Origin: Brevipalpus yothersi
Taxonomy: Eukaryota > Arthropoda > Arachnida > Trombidiformes > Tenuipalpidae
DNA: 64,000 nucleotides
Direction: 5' to 3'
NCBI GenBank assembly: GCA_003956705.1
Contig: QZCP01000224.1
Span: forward strand, 227,340 to 291,339
Shown here piece after piece: positions 23,794 to 34,996 of this stretch. A program made the translations under genes and the position numbers. The notes beneath the pieces were generated by a model. The model saw nothing but the letters and a program-made list of their open reading frames with translations, was not told where the DNA came from and made no database searches. The stretch's first letter is position 1. The number at the start of each line of letters is the position of its first letter.

Positions 23794-24486
23794 GAAGAAT
23801 TTTCACACACTTACAATTTCTCTTCTCTTAACAATGTGAAAAGATTTGTTCAGACTGACCAAGTGATAGAGTTTGTAAGAGAGAACCAGAAAATCATACA
23901 TTGATTGTTGAACTCGATTGTTGGATCGGAGGAGATGTAAAATTATTGCATCCCCATGCGTAAACAATCAAATGAATTGATTATTATTATCAAGTTGATT
24001 GCCAGAATTACTTTAAATATGGCTCACTGTCCACCATCCCCTCTTGCCTTAAAAGAATGTATCTCCGATGTCACTCCATCCTCCGATCATTTACCCTCTT
24101 GAGGATGTCATTCAATCGTGTCAATAGCGGTTTTCTGAATCGTTACATCACAACTCATTCTTTTTCGCCCTTAATATGATTGAAGGCGAATAAAAAATTT
24201 TACACACATGAAATGAATTGAGAGTTATATATTCTAGGGATATATCGGACCATATTCGTCGCAAATTTGTATCGAAATTTCAAATGGAAAAATGGAGGGG
24301 GTCACAATTTGTAATTGACTGACGGTTCTGATTGATCATCCAAAATTCCAACCCAAAGCGAGCAAGAAGAGATGATTTTCTTATGATCCACTATGCAGAG
24401 CATCGCACATTCAATGACGACACAGATGATAGGTTGAAAATCAGTTTGGATCTAACAATGGTAGCATCTATACAGAAAATAGATCA
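23794..24486. other. Array spacer, no supported gene
   Basis: Carries the disabled start micro-exon of copy 13 near 23,811. Nothing else found on either strand. Confidence 0.4.
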
Positions 24487-25384
24487 TCATTTGGACACAG
24501 GATAACCACTTGCTCCTTCTTTGCGCAAATAGTGGGCAAGAAAACCAATTATTGGGCAAAATTCTGATGGACGCCAACTCTGATTGATGAGCAATAATAT
24601 AGTGAGTAGTATCGAACATGGAGAGATAAAAAATTACCGAAAGCTTGGATGATATTGTTTGACCATCCTGATAGAGGATCCAGGTAGTGTCTGAACCGGA
24701 GCTTAATTCCAGGGAGAATAGGAAAACATCATTGTACTTTCGATGGAGACAGCGAAAAATTCGAATCTGGGCCGCCATGTGTACAAATTTGCTGTCTGCT
24801 TGGTTGACGGCATCTCCTAATATAAGATGAAACACTGGCTTGGATGTTCCTTTGAATTTAAGATATGCATCCTTATCACTTGAAGCATATATTTTCGGGG
24901 GACCTTCAAGTATTGATGCTCGGATAGAAGACAGCTTGTCTTTGAGAATGGTGATAAGAGACTCTATCTGATAGAACTCTGCTTCCGCTAATAAATTTTC
25001 CAGATCTTTTTTTGGTCTTGCTGAAGAGATCGATCCTCTACGAAGGAAGTTGAGGATTTCAGCGAAAATTTCACCATCACGGTCTATCAGCACATAACCT
25101 GGTAGAATTAGGATGTGTTAATGCAATAAGGCTCATATCCATTGATTTTCTTCCTGTACTCTTACCATCAGGGTCTTTTTCATTTCCAAAATCACCTTTA
25201 AACATATTCTTCAGCATTCCTTCTTGAGACGTTAAGGTACTAATCGTTGTTTGAAAAAGATACCCTCCAACGTTGAGCTTTACATATTCATTGATTTTTT
25301 TACTTTTGTCAGATTCACTTGATTCCTGTGTATGAAATGAATCAATCAAAAACTTTCTAAGACACATTTTCGAAAACCCACCAT
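24487..25384 (-). CDS. KCTD-like BTB/T1 protein, copy 14 (intact)
   Basis: Exons on the minus strand: 25382-25384 (ATG, then a weak donor gtgggt), 25166-25325, 24638-25098, 24487-24579; joined 717 bp, 238 aa. Exon 2 begins ESSESDKSKKINEYVKLNVG and carries TTISTLTSQEGMLKNMFKG. Exon 3 reads GYVLIDRDGEIFAEILNFL, RRGSISSARP, EAEFYQIESL, YASSDKDAYLKFKGTSKPV, and FLFSLELSSGSDTTWILY. The terminal exon reads SWRPSEFCPIIGFLAHYLRK and a short tail. An upstream in-frame ATG at 25,499 would add a stretch not seen in other copies and is not preferred. This is the rightmost member of the array. Confidence 0.78.
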
Positions 25385-25977
25385 CTTTCTCCTTAAAAAA
25401 TGGAAAAGATCCAAGCAATATATAATTCGTCGAAGAAAACAGTATCACAACAGAGAAATCATACGTTGATTGTTGAACTGCAATCTGATTATTGCTCAAG
25501 GAAGGTTTTTCAGAACTCTACAAATAGTTCTGATGGCCTTTTTCAATGATCAATGTCTCTTATAACCATGAAGACACCTCAGATAGTGATTTTCTTCCTC
25601 ATTTCTGAATCGAATCCTCACTTTGGCAAACGATAATGAGAAACGTTTTAATAGTGAACCTGATTTTTGATTACGTATTTTTGTATCATCTTAGCACCCG
25701 AAAAATAATTGATTAATAGGGCTTGAGAGCATTATTCTACTTCTGAGGCTCTTATGAAAAAGTACGAAAGATTTTGGGTCTCACAAAATTTTATTCCAAC
25801 ATGCTTGATGGTATACCAAAATTTCGCATGATAAATGGTAAGTATAAGACAATAAATGAGATCAGACCTTCTTGGACTTCATCTATGCTGGAGTGGACGG
25901 ATTAAGAGAAGCCTTAGATTAATGAGTCGCGAAAAATGAGTACGAAAAATGTAGGAAATATGATAGTTGAGAAGTTT
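25385..25977. other. Spacer at end of BTB array
   Basis: AT-rich, no gene found; separates the BTB array from the GLMP-like gene on the same strand. Confidence 0.4.
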
Positions 25978-27212
25978 TTATCCTCTTTTTCTGTATTTCC
26001 GGAGATAAAGAACAGTGAGAACTAAAACTCCAAGTATGATAGAAATTCCAACACCTAAACAGATCATTAAGGTTGATGACTTGTTCTTGGATCCTTTGTT
26101 ATCATAAAAATGAGTGTTCTTCAAGCCAATTGCCATTTTCCAGGATATTTCACTGAAGAAAGTTTCATCGGACTCATCTTCATCCAATGAATCATTCAAA
26201 GGAATTGATAGCTCATAATTATGGAATGAATTGAGTGTCTTGAAAAAACATTCCAATGGAAGATTAAATTCTATTGGTCGAGATGGCTTTTTGATGTATA
26301 ATTCTGCTTGGCTTAGATTGCCTATCGATACACTCTCAATTAATCCTTCTCCTCGATTGATGGACACATTTTTGGACACCATGAGATAGGAGAAAGAGGA
26401 AGTTGAGATTGGCTAGTAATGCAAAGGAAAAAACAAAAATGAAATCACTCATGAGTTGATCGGAAATTAGAGATGCTCATCAATCATGGATATTCCAAAA
26501 AATTCCAAAAATATCTTACCTCTCCGAAAACTATTCCAGTTGATTTTATCTTCTCCCGGAAGTCAGTCAATGATGCAATTTTCATACTTGTGTAAAGATT
26601 GAAAACAAAATTCGATGATGTCAATTGTTTTTTCGTCACATTCACAAGATCGATCTCGATAAAAATAGATTCCGGATTTATGTCAACATCAACAAGATCA
26701 TCCATGTCATGAGTACTTGTATGGGTCCTAATTTGGATCACAGGATCAGAGCCTTTCTCACCAGTATACTCTGTTCTACAATGTCTGGGACCACAATTAG
26801 AACTTGAAAGATTCCATGTCCAATCGCCTTCTTTTGACAGAGGCCAATCACTTACGATTAGACCGATAGAGTTGGTAGGAGAACGGGCAAGTTTGTAAGC
26901 ATTTCGACACTTTTCTGTTAACAAAAGTCTCCAATCGATACGAACTTTTGGGCCTAAAGTGACCAAAAATCCCGGGTACTTGATATTCTGATTGTTGATC
27001 GTACTTGTCATGAAATTGAGAGAATCCTCTCCATTAGTTGAAGTACTCAGAACCATGTCCAGATCATTTCGAGTTTCGCAAATTGGCTGCTGATCACATC
27101 CAGAATTGATATTAGTCACAAGTTCTCGTCTGGCTTGAGTTGAGATTGCAAAAATAATCAACGAATAGAAACACACAAAAAACTGCTTCATTGTGAACAC
27201 AAAATGAGACAA
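25978..27212 (-). CDS. GLMP-like lysosomal membrane glycoprotein
   Basis: Two exons on the minus strand, 26520-27212 and 25978-26412, with a 107 bp phase-0 intron; 1,128 bp, up to 375 aa. A second start at 27,189-27,191 (MKQFFVCFYSLIIFAIS) gives a tighter signal peptide. The lumenal part has several N-glycosylation sequons and cysteines and short blocks resembling the GLMP/NCU-G1 family: LGPKVRIDWRLLL near the start and EISWKMAIGLKN before a single C-terminal TM segment (LMICLGVGISIILGVLVLTV) followed by a basic tail LRKYRKRG. Human GLMP is about 400 aa with the same layout and is a lysosomal partner of the transporter MFSD1. The family call rests on weak local matches and topology; a generic type I membrane protein is the alternative. 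Confidence 0.5.
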
Positions 27213-28626
27213 AATTTAAATGAATTAAATCAATTTACAAAGTTGATGGTGATGAAAAGAAAAACTTTGGTAAAATGTTGGCAAAAACTGATGATGAACT
27301 TAACTAATGAAAAGTGTGGCGAATGAAAAACTTATGAGCTAGTGGTGAGAATTGAATTAATATCTCTCAAACCAAACGGATACTTGATTTTCAAATCTAA
27401 CCCCATAAATATCTTGTAATGGTAATCATCGTCGATCATGTGAACAATTCCATGTTTGTCTATGCCACACTTTCAAAGGAAAAAGGTAACTTCCATTCAT
27501 TGAAAAAAAAATCGGCGATAAATATGGACTTAACACTGTTTTACCGTGGAATCGATAAAACGCACTCTATGGAAACTGGTGATGATAATACATTTTAGCC
27601 AACCAAAGTTCAATTTTTCTTACGATTTGATGTGCAATAATATTTGATCAACTCAAATACCTCAATAGCATGCATTATCAATTAATGAGTGAGATGATAA
27701 ATTATATCGTTTATCATTGACTTCAAGAATTGGTGTAACTTGCAAACTTGAACTGAATCTAGGAAAAGAGAGAGAGAGAGAGAGACCAACCAATGACAAA
27801 AACTTTCATGAGAACTCAGGTGACTCAGACTGATCCTGGTTTCCATGATTTATTTGGTAAACTTATACATCGACTTACAGGTAAATATCATAGTGATGAA
27901 AATTCATATCTTCAGTGGCATCTGTTACATACCCACTTGGTTATTGATTTCTACTAGATAATCCATTCTCGCTGTTACCATTGCTTGGTGATCAACAAAC
28001 ATCTCATCGAATGTCTCTCCTTCTCGAGTGGAGAGCTTTCTACTTGAGTATCAATTCATGATAAGAATTTCCTGTTAATATTGGACAATTCATGAATCAT
28101 CGATATTTCAATCGCATGTGCAATTGAAAATATCTCCATAATGACATCTAACACCGTGAAACTGGACAAAAGATCAATAAATTCAATCAGATCGATAGCA
28201 TTCACCCAAGTACATTACCGGAAATAGAATAACCTCACTCGCTAGGTGGATTATCAACTCAACTGAATAACGGAAAATATCGTATGATTAGTTTCGAAGA
28301 TCAATCCATTTCTCAACTTGAATGAAAAAAAGGGTTCCAAACAGTTGATACAGTATAAATATCATATTTTTGACTTAATTTTCGATGATTGCCGACTCAA
28401 TCAAAGGGCCCACTCTTCGATGAGAAGTAAAGAAAGTTAAAAGCATTTTAATTTTATCAACCGCGGATCAGTACAAAAAATTGATTATAGCTGCAACTTT
28501 ATAATTGTTGTTTCCTCTTTTGTTCTGACATTTTATCAAAATAAGTGATAGTTCCATGTAATTTATCGATTGAGAGAGATTTTGAGATATTTTCTGACCT
28601 CCATTAATCGAAGATGAACATCTCTA
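27213..28626. other. Intergenic, no gene; short (GA)n at ~27,767
   Basis: No coding signal found. A (GA)n tract of about 18 bp lies at 27,767-27,784, roughly 560 bp upstream of the GLMP-like start. Confidence 0.4.
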
Positions 28627-28875
28627 CAGGGTGGGCTTAAAGTTTCTTTGCACGATAATTTTTGGCCACAATATCTCACTAGGAAAGTCAGATTGAGCTA
28701 CTTTATCACAAGTTAAACCAGATTTTTGGTCATGATAGATGAAAATTCTGAAATAATCTGACTTTTTTAGTGAGATATTGTGGCCAAAAATTATCTCACT
28801 GTTCTATCTCGTGGCCAAAAATTATCGAATTTCTATTCAAAAATTATCGTGCAAAGAAACTTTAAGCCCACCCTG
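28627..28875. mobile_element. Mariner-type MITE with long terminal inverted repeats
   Basis: A 249 bp non-coding element bounded by inverted ends CAGGGTGGGCTTAAAGTTTC and its complement, flanked by TA on both sides (28,625-28,626 and 28,876-28,877), the target duplication of Tc1/mariner elements. Pairing extends inward through GGCCACAATATCTCACTA to about 60 bp per arm; the right arm has an extra stretch near 28,789-28,845 in which the GTGGCCAAAAATTAT word is repeated. No transposase is encoded, so this is a non-autonomous hairpin-type element. Confidence 0.88.
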
Positions 28876-29038
28876 TAGCTCTTTTATTTTCCTATCCTAT
28901 CTTATATCTTCTCAAGCTATCGAGAAATTCATATTAATAAATAGAAACCTATGTTCATCAAAAAATACATGTAATATGATTATGAATTTGGAATGTCGAC
29001 TTTAACAATTTAACAATAACAATGGGCAAAAAGTACCT

Positions 29039-31297
29039 TCACATGCCCACAGTTTTTCGAATGTTTTGAATAGGTCTTTCGATAAAAATGTATAAAAATA
29101 TCGAAACAATATACACAAGAACCAAACAACCACAAACCGTACACAAAATAGAGAATTTATCTAACAAAGGTGTGATCGAAGTTGTGTTCAGAATGTACAT
29201 CAACACAGTCCAATGGGTTAAGTACAGTGGATAAGATAATCGACTGAAATGTACTAGTATTGGACAAGTTTTGGGAGATAATCTGTAACCGATCAATTGA
29301 CTTTGAGGATGAAAAACGAAGATTAGGAGGGACAGTATCAACCCCATTCCAACAGGAGAGAATGTTTGGAGCAGAGAATAAGTCAGATAGCTTTGCTTCA
29401 AGCTAGCTACCAAACCAAAAATCAAATAGAAAATTATGCTCGAAGCTGAGATGATTTTTGCAATTTTCTTTCGCTGTGGGTGTAGAGCAAGTTGCCATTT
29501 GGGTAAAAAGTAGGCAAAGAGGATGCCCATCATAACTGTACACAGCCAAGGGGATGTTTGAGTGTAGAAATCGCTGAAAAAAGTGATTGTATTCCTGTAA
29601 TAAAGGGAAAAGGTTTGAGTTCACTTTTTAAAAAACTGCCTGCTTTCATGCTTTTACCAGATAGATTTTTCAAGATATCTGTAGGTGATTGGATATTCCT
29701 CCAGTCCAATAAGGTAGTCTAGCTCAGCGTCATGTATAGCTTTAATGGATAAAGCTGATCCATACAACGTGAGCAATGCCCCTGTAGCTATTCCTGTGAT
29801 TGGTGATCTACAATCATCGAAACATGTGTTTTAAACTTTTTTCAAAAGTATTCCACTTATTTTACCTTACTAAAAGCCAGGCAACGAACACACCAACAAC
29901 ATACAGTTGAAAGGTAATCGCCATTGACCAGAAAACAAAGTTACACTAGTATTAAGAGATTAAAGTGATATTCCTCAGAGTTTCTTACGAATTCTACTCA
30001 CACTACTAGTTGCATGGAGAGAATTGTGGAAATAAAAAAGGTGCTCCCATATGACATTATAACACTGGTATCTACCGTTCAAAACAGTACCTACATCCAT
30101 TTTTGACCCAAGCCCAACCGTGCTGATGAACGATGTATGAGTAAAGATAGCGAAATAGTAGGAAGGAGACAAGCGTAGGAAAGCCTTTAAAATCATTTGA
30201 AGAGGATATAAATTTTGACCAGGACTAGTGAAATCAGAATGGATGAGAAAACCAGTAAGAAAGAAGAAAACTGTCATCATAGTTCGAGGTAGGAGCCAAA
30301 ATTTGCCAAATGTATCGATAGAAATGGCTATTGACCCAGGAACCAAGGCAAAAGATACCATCAGTATGCCTACACAATGTCCAATGACAACCAGTAAGAT
30401 GAGAATACCTCTGATGTAGTGGACGATGAGGATATCATTTTTCGAAACTCTTTCACCATTCAGTGATTGCATATTCCGTGGAATGGAAAAGATTGAGAGA
30501 ACTGGGAGCTTTGAATGATCAGGGTTCTTAGTTCGAGTATGATTTCCAGAACATCTATCATATATCGTACTCAGTATTCCTAGAACAGTGAGACCAAAGA
30601 TAACCGAATAAAGAATCATCAGATCGGTTGTAATCTGATTCTCTTTTTCACATTCGATCTCAATGACTCTTGATTGCTCTGATATTTTGAGGAAAAAGAA
30701 TTTCTCCAAAAAAGCTTTCATCAATCTAAAATCTTCCTCCTTGCATGCACTGGGCATACAAACCCCGGTGTAGTGTCTCAACGGATAGCCAGAATAGAAG
30801 GTTGTATTCCATTCTGCCTTACAATATTTCCCGCCAAAAGTTCGAGAACCTGGTTCAAATACGATTTCGGTTGATGCACATTGTATTTTATCTCCATGCC
30901 AATTTAAATTGCCATCCATTATACTTGGAGGTGGTTTAGCAAATGAATCGATAAAAGCGAGAATAGGAGCATCTCCACGATTTGTCCACAGTTTTTCGAT
31001 GATATATTGAAGATGGATGGCACACAAATTTTCAGATAAATTTGACACATCATTGAGATTACTGCTTGATCCCTCAAGACTAGGTGAATGTATAATGGTA
31101 TCACTAATGTTGGCTTCCAATGCTGAGTCCAAGGAAAGAAGAGATATCTTGGAGTCCAGATAGAACGAATTGGCAAAACTCTCCTTTTCAAGCCATGGGA
31201 CAGCTCGATTCAGAAGGATTTCAAATAGGCCATCGGCAGAGTCACTATAAACTATCACCAGAATTAACAGCCATACTCTACTTTGTCGTGATTCCAT
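29039..31297 (-). CDS. NRF-6-like membrane acyltransferase, copy 1
   Basis: Four exons on the minus strand: 30002-31297, 29866-29945, 29658-29807, 29039-29594; 2,082 bp, 693 aa. After a signal peptide (VWLLILVIVYSDSADGL) comes the extracellular NRF domain with paired cysteines (LCAIHLQYI, KYCKAEW, GVCMPSACKEEDF), then a TM segment and the acyltransferase-3 core with about ten TM helices: ILIVHYIRGILILLVVIGHC holds the conserved histidine block, MMTVFFFLTGFLIHSD follows, and HWTVLMYIL and FIERPIQNIRK mark the end. Family members (C. elegans nrf-6/ndg-4 and arthropod relatives) act in lipid or drug handling at membranes, by genetics rather than known chemistry. First of four tandem same-strand copies; intact. 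The exon 1 donor is gtgagt after HATSS. Confidence 0.88.
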
Positions 31298-31888
31298 GTT
31301 GAAACATAATCGAATTTTTTCAAAGTTTCAAGTAGTTGTAAATTATTCAATAAAACTGTTCCAATTGCAGAAAATTCGACATGTAAAATAGAGGTTGATA
31401 TTCGGTTTGCACTGGAAATCCTTCAATTAGCTCGAAGAGAAGAGAGTACTGATAAGTTAGATGCCAAATGATGATAATTATTAATCTACTGGCTCAGCAT
31501 GCACCAGTATCTGCTCAAATACCATACAGTTATGCAGACGGTATCTAATCAGTCAGGACTATCGTATAACCTAGACCAAAACCAAACGACTGTATTTGAA
31601 TTGCTCTCACAAAATTGATTAAGTTATCAGTTCGTATCAATATCTGTCCTTGATGCTCACAAAGCTGCTCTTTCTAGGCTCTCAAGGGCCTCGAATTATT
31701 GTCTAAAAGAAATAAAAAATCAAGAAAACTAAAAAATTAAAAAGTTTTCTTCACGATTTGTGGCCTTTCTCAGCTCTGCTCTATAAGACGAAAAGCTTTG
31801 AGCCAATCAAATTATCAATGAACACCATCGATTCAGCGGGTGTGGTAAATTTTTTAAATGCTTTGCAGCAATCTGTGCATTCAACTAC
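31298..31888. other. Intergenic, no supported gene
   Basis: 5' flank of acyltransferase copy 1. No coding signal beyond short open readings without domains. Confidence 0.4.
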
Positions 31889-32045
31889 TGTGCCAATTAA
31901 GATTATCATTCCTTACACCAAGAACTGGCTTCGCGAATGAATCGATGTAAGCCAGAAGAGATGCATCTCTCTGGTTTGTTGATAACTTTTTGATGATATT
32001 ACCAAGATGAAGTGCATACGAACCTTTCTATGATACATCGAGAAT
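31889..32045 (-). pseudogene. Orphan fragment of NRF-domain exon
   Basis: On the minus strand the bases read ALHLGNIIKKLSTNQRDASL, then LAYIDSFAKPVLGVRN and NLNWH, nearly the same as the NRF domain of copies 3 and 4 (36,880-37,020 and 40,120-40,260), but with the conserved first cysteine replaced by tyrosine and no flanking exon. It lies only about 10 bp beyond the stop of acyltransferase copy 2. It is a stray piece left by duplication or unequal exchange. Confidence 0.8.
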
Positions 32046-32054
32046 AGGTGAATA

Positions 32055-34302
32055 TTAGACTTCATGAAAAATTTTTCGTAATCTCTGAAGAGGTTTTTCA
32101 CCAAAGATGTACAAAAGTATCGAGACAATGTATACAAGGACTAGACAACCAATCATTATACATAGAGCAGTGAACTTGTCCAACATGGGCGTAATTGAAG
32201 TTGTGTTCAGAATATACACCAGCACAGTCCAATGGGTCAAGTACAGTGGATAAGATAATCGGCTGAAATGTACCAGTATTGGACAAGTTTCGGGGGACAG
32301 TCTGTGACCGATCAGTTGACTTTGAGGATGAAATATGAAGATTAGGATAGACAATATCAACCCCATTCCAACAGGTGAAAACGTTTGGAGCAGAGAATAA
32401 GTCAGATAGCTTTGCTTTAAGCTAGCTACCAAACCGAAAATTGCATAGAAAATTACGATTGAAATTGAAATGCTCTTTGTAGCTGTTTTTCTGAGCCGAT
32501 ATGAGGCTCTTTGCAATTTTGGTAGAAGATAGGCGAAGAAAATTCCCATAATAGAAGGGCATAACCAGGAAGATGTTTGGGTGTAAAAGAGGCTCAGGTA
32601 AGATACAGTATTACTGTCGAAGAATGAGAGAAAGTTCTAACATGTCTTGAGATTCTATTAACGATAATTGCCCTCACCTCAAAGATCCTTCAAGGTATCT
32701 GTAGTCCACCGAAAATTTCCTCAAACCAATAAGATGATCTAGTTTAGCTCCGTACATAGCTCCCACAGATGAAGCTAGTCCATACACCATGAGCAATATC
32801 CCCGAAATAAGTCCCGTTATTGGTGATCTGATATTGTTAAAGCATAATTTTTAAACTTTCCTGTCAATCATAGTATGCTGCATACCTCAGTATAAACCAG
32901 ACAATGAACACACCAACAACGTATAGTTGAAAAGTTACGGCTAATGACCAAAAAACAGCGTTACACTGATCGGAAGAAAGGTGAATATTGTTAGAAGACT
33001 GACTCAAAAAATTTTTCCGAAGATATTACTTACTTTCTCAGCAGAAGGTAACGAATTGTGATAATATATAAGATGTTCCCAAAGAACTTTAGAACACTGG
33101 TTCCTATCACTCATGAATCCGCCAATATCTAGTTTGATGCCATGTCCAATTGTGCTGATGAAAGATGTGTGAGCAAGAATAACGAAATAATAGGAAGGAG
33201 AAAAGCGTAAGAAAGCTTTGAAAACCATTTGGAATGGATAAAAATTTTGGCTGGCATTACAATTATTAGATTGAATGAGAAAACCAGAGAGGAAGAAGAA
33301 AACTGTCATCAAAATTCGTGGTATGAGCCAAAAGATGTGACTTTTATCAATCGAATTGGCAACTGACTTTGGGCTCAAGATATACGTCTCAAATAACTTG
33401 CCTCCACAATGGCCAATGATAATTAAGATGATACTGAGTCCTCTAAGATAGTGGATGATGAGAATATCATTTTTCGAAACTCTTCGTCCATTCAGTGATT
33501 GTAAGTTTCGCGGAATCGAGAAAATCGACAGAATTGAGAGGTTTAAATTTCCTTCCATTTTCCTAGTATGTAGAAAATATCGGTCACATATCGTACTTGA
33601 AATTCCTAGAATGATAAGGCTAGAGATAATTGAGTAAAAAACTATCAGATCAGTTGTGATTTTATTCTCTGCTCCACAGCTGATCTCCACAACTTTTGAT
33701 TGCTCTGTTATTTTGAGGAAAAAAAATTTCTCCAGAAAATCTTTCATGAGTCCAAAATCTTTACCACTGCATGTACTAGGAACACAGATACCTGTAGAGT
33801 GCCTCAGTGGAAGACCAGAACTAAGTTTTGTGTTCCACTGTGCCATGCAGAATTTCCCACCAAAAGTTGATTGTGAATCTGATCTGATTGAAACACTGGC
33901 TGATTCACATTGAATCTGATTACCATGCCAGTTAAGATTACCATTCATTATACCCGAGGGTAGCTTAGCAAATGAATCGATGAAAGCCGAAAGAGAAACA
34001 TCTCCACGATTTTTTCTTAGCTTCTCAATGATGTAGAGGAGATGGATGGCACATGAAGAATTTAACTCATTTTGTCCATCAAAATTAGTTGAATGCAAGA
34101 TTGTCCCAGTAGTGTTGAGTTGTAAGGCTGAATCCAAGGAAAGAAGAGATATCTTAGAGCTGAGATGGAATGATTTTGCCAAACTTTCCCGCTCAAGCCA
34201 TGGAGTAGCTCTATTTAGAAGTAGTTCTGCTATACCGTTAACTGATTCACTATTCACCATTATTAAGATGAGCAAACATAGTGTCTTTTGCTGTAGTTTC
34301 AT
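32055..34302 (-). CDS. NRF-6-like membrane acyltransferase, copy 2
   Basis: Four exons on the minus strand: 33034-34302, 32886-32965, 32678-32827, 32055-32613; 2,058 bp, 685 aa. Signal peptide LCLLILIMVNSESVNGIAEL, NRF domain with SCAIHLLYI, KFCMAQW and GICVPSTCSGKDF, then the acyltransferase-3 core: ILIIHYLRGLSIILIIIGHC, TVFFFLSGFLIQSN, and C-terminal HWTVLVYIL. Intron phases are 0, 2, 2 as in the other copies, and the middle exons are exactly 80 and 150 bp. Close to copy 1 over most of exon 1. Part of its last exon is identical to copy 3 (see findings). Confidence 0.88.
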
Positions 34303-34996
34303 ACTGACTCAACGAATCATTCAGATAGTTATTGGCTAGAAAAAATCATAGATCATAAAAATCATCATCATCATAAATCAAAAATGATAAAGCCATTTTT
34401 TGAATTAGGTCAAAGCTTATACTTGCAATTGTCAGTGTTACTAAAGTAATTAGTGGATATATATATAGTATGGTATATCTAATATTTGATAGCAAATTTA
34501 ACAACACACACAAATTCACATATTCATTGCTCAAATATCACAGGAAACTTACTTGTTAGTGTTTCCGTCTGTTTGTAAGTAAAATAACTTAGTTATCAGC
34601 ATCGTCTCCGATGATCAAGTCGATTATTTCAATAATCTAGATGGAAGTGATAGTTACTTAGTGAAGCATTCCAAAGCCTCGTTTTCAATGGCAAAATTCG
34701 ATGATCCAATGTAGTTGACTTGAAGTGAAAGAGAATGAAATATGGCTGATGAATGAAAATCCTGTGAACTTCAAAAGCAAATGTGAGCATCATTAATTCA
34801 GAATTGGAATCGAAAATTCGCTATCAATTGAGTTTATCATCTATTCTAATTGAATCTTCTGAAAAGTCCAAATTTTCCCCATTATACGAATTCATTTGAG
34901 ATCTAGAAGAAAAATTTCAATTTAAAATGGTTCAACAACCTGTAAATCCGCCAGTTATTGACAGCATTGAAGTCTTCATTGTTTCATCTCTATAGA
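34303..34996. other. Intergenic, no supported gene
   Basis: AT-rich flank between acyltransferase copies 2 and 3, with short tandem 'atcatc' and 'tatata' runs (34,362-34,375; 34,457-34,466). Confidence 0.4.
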
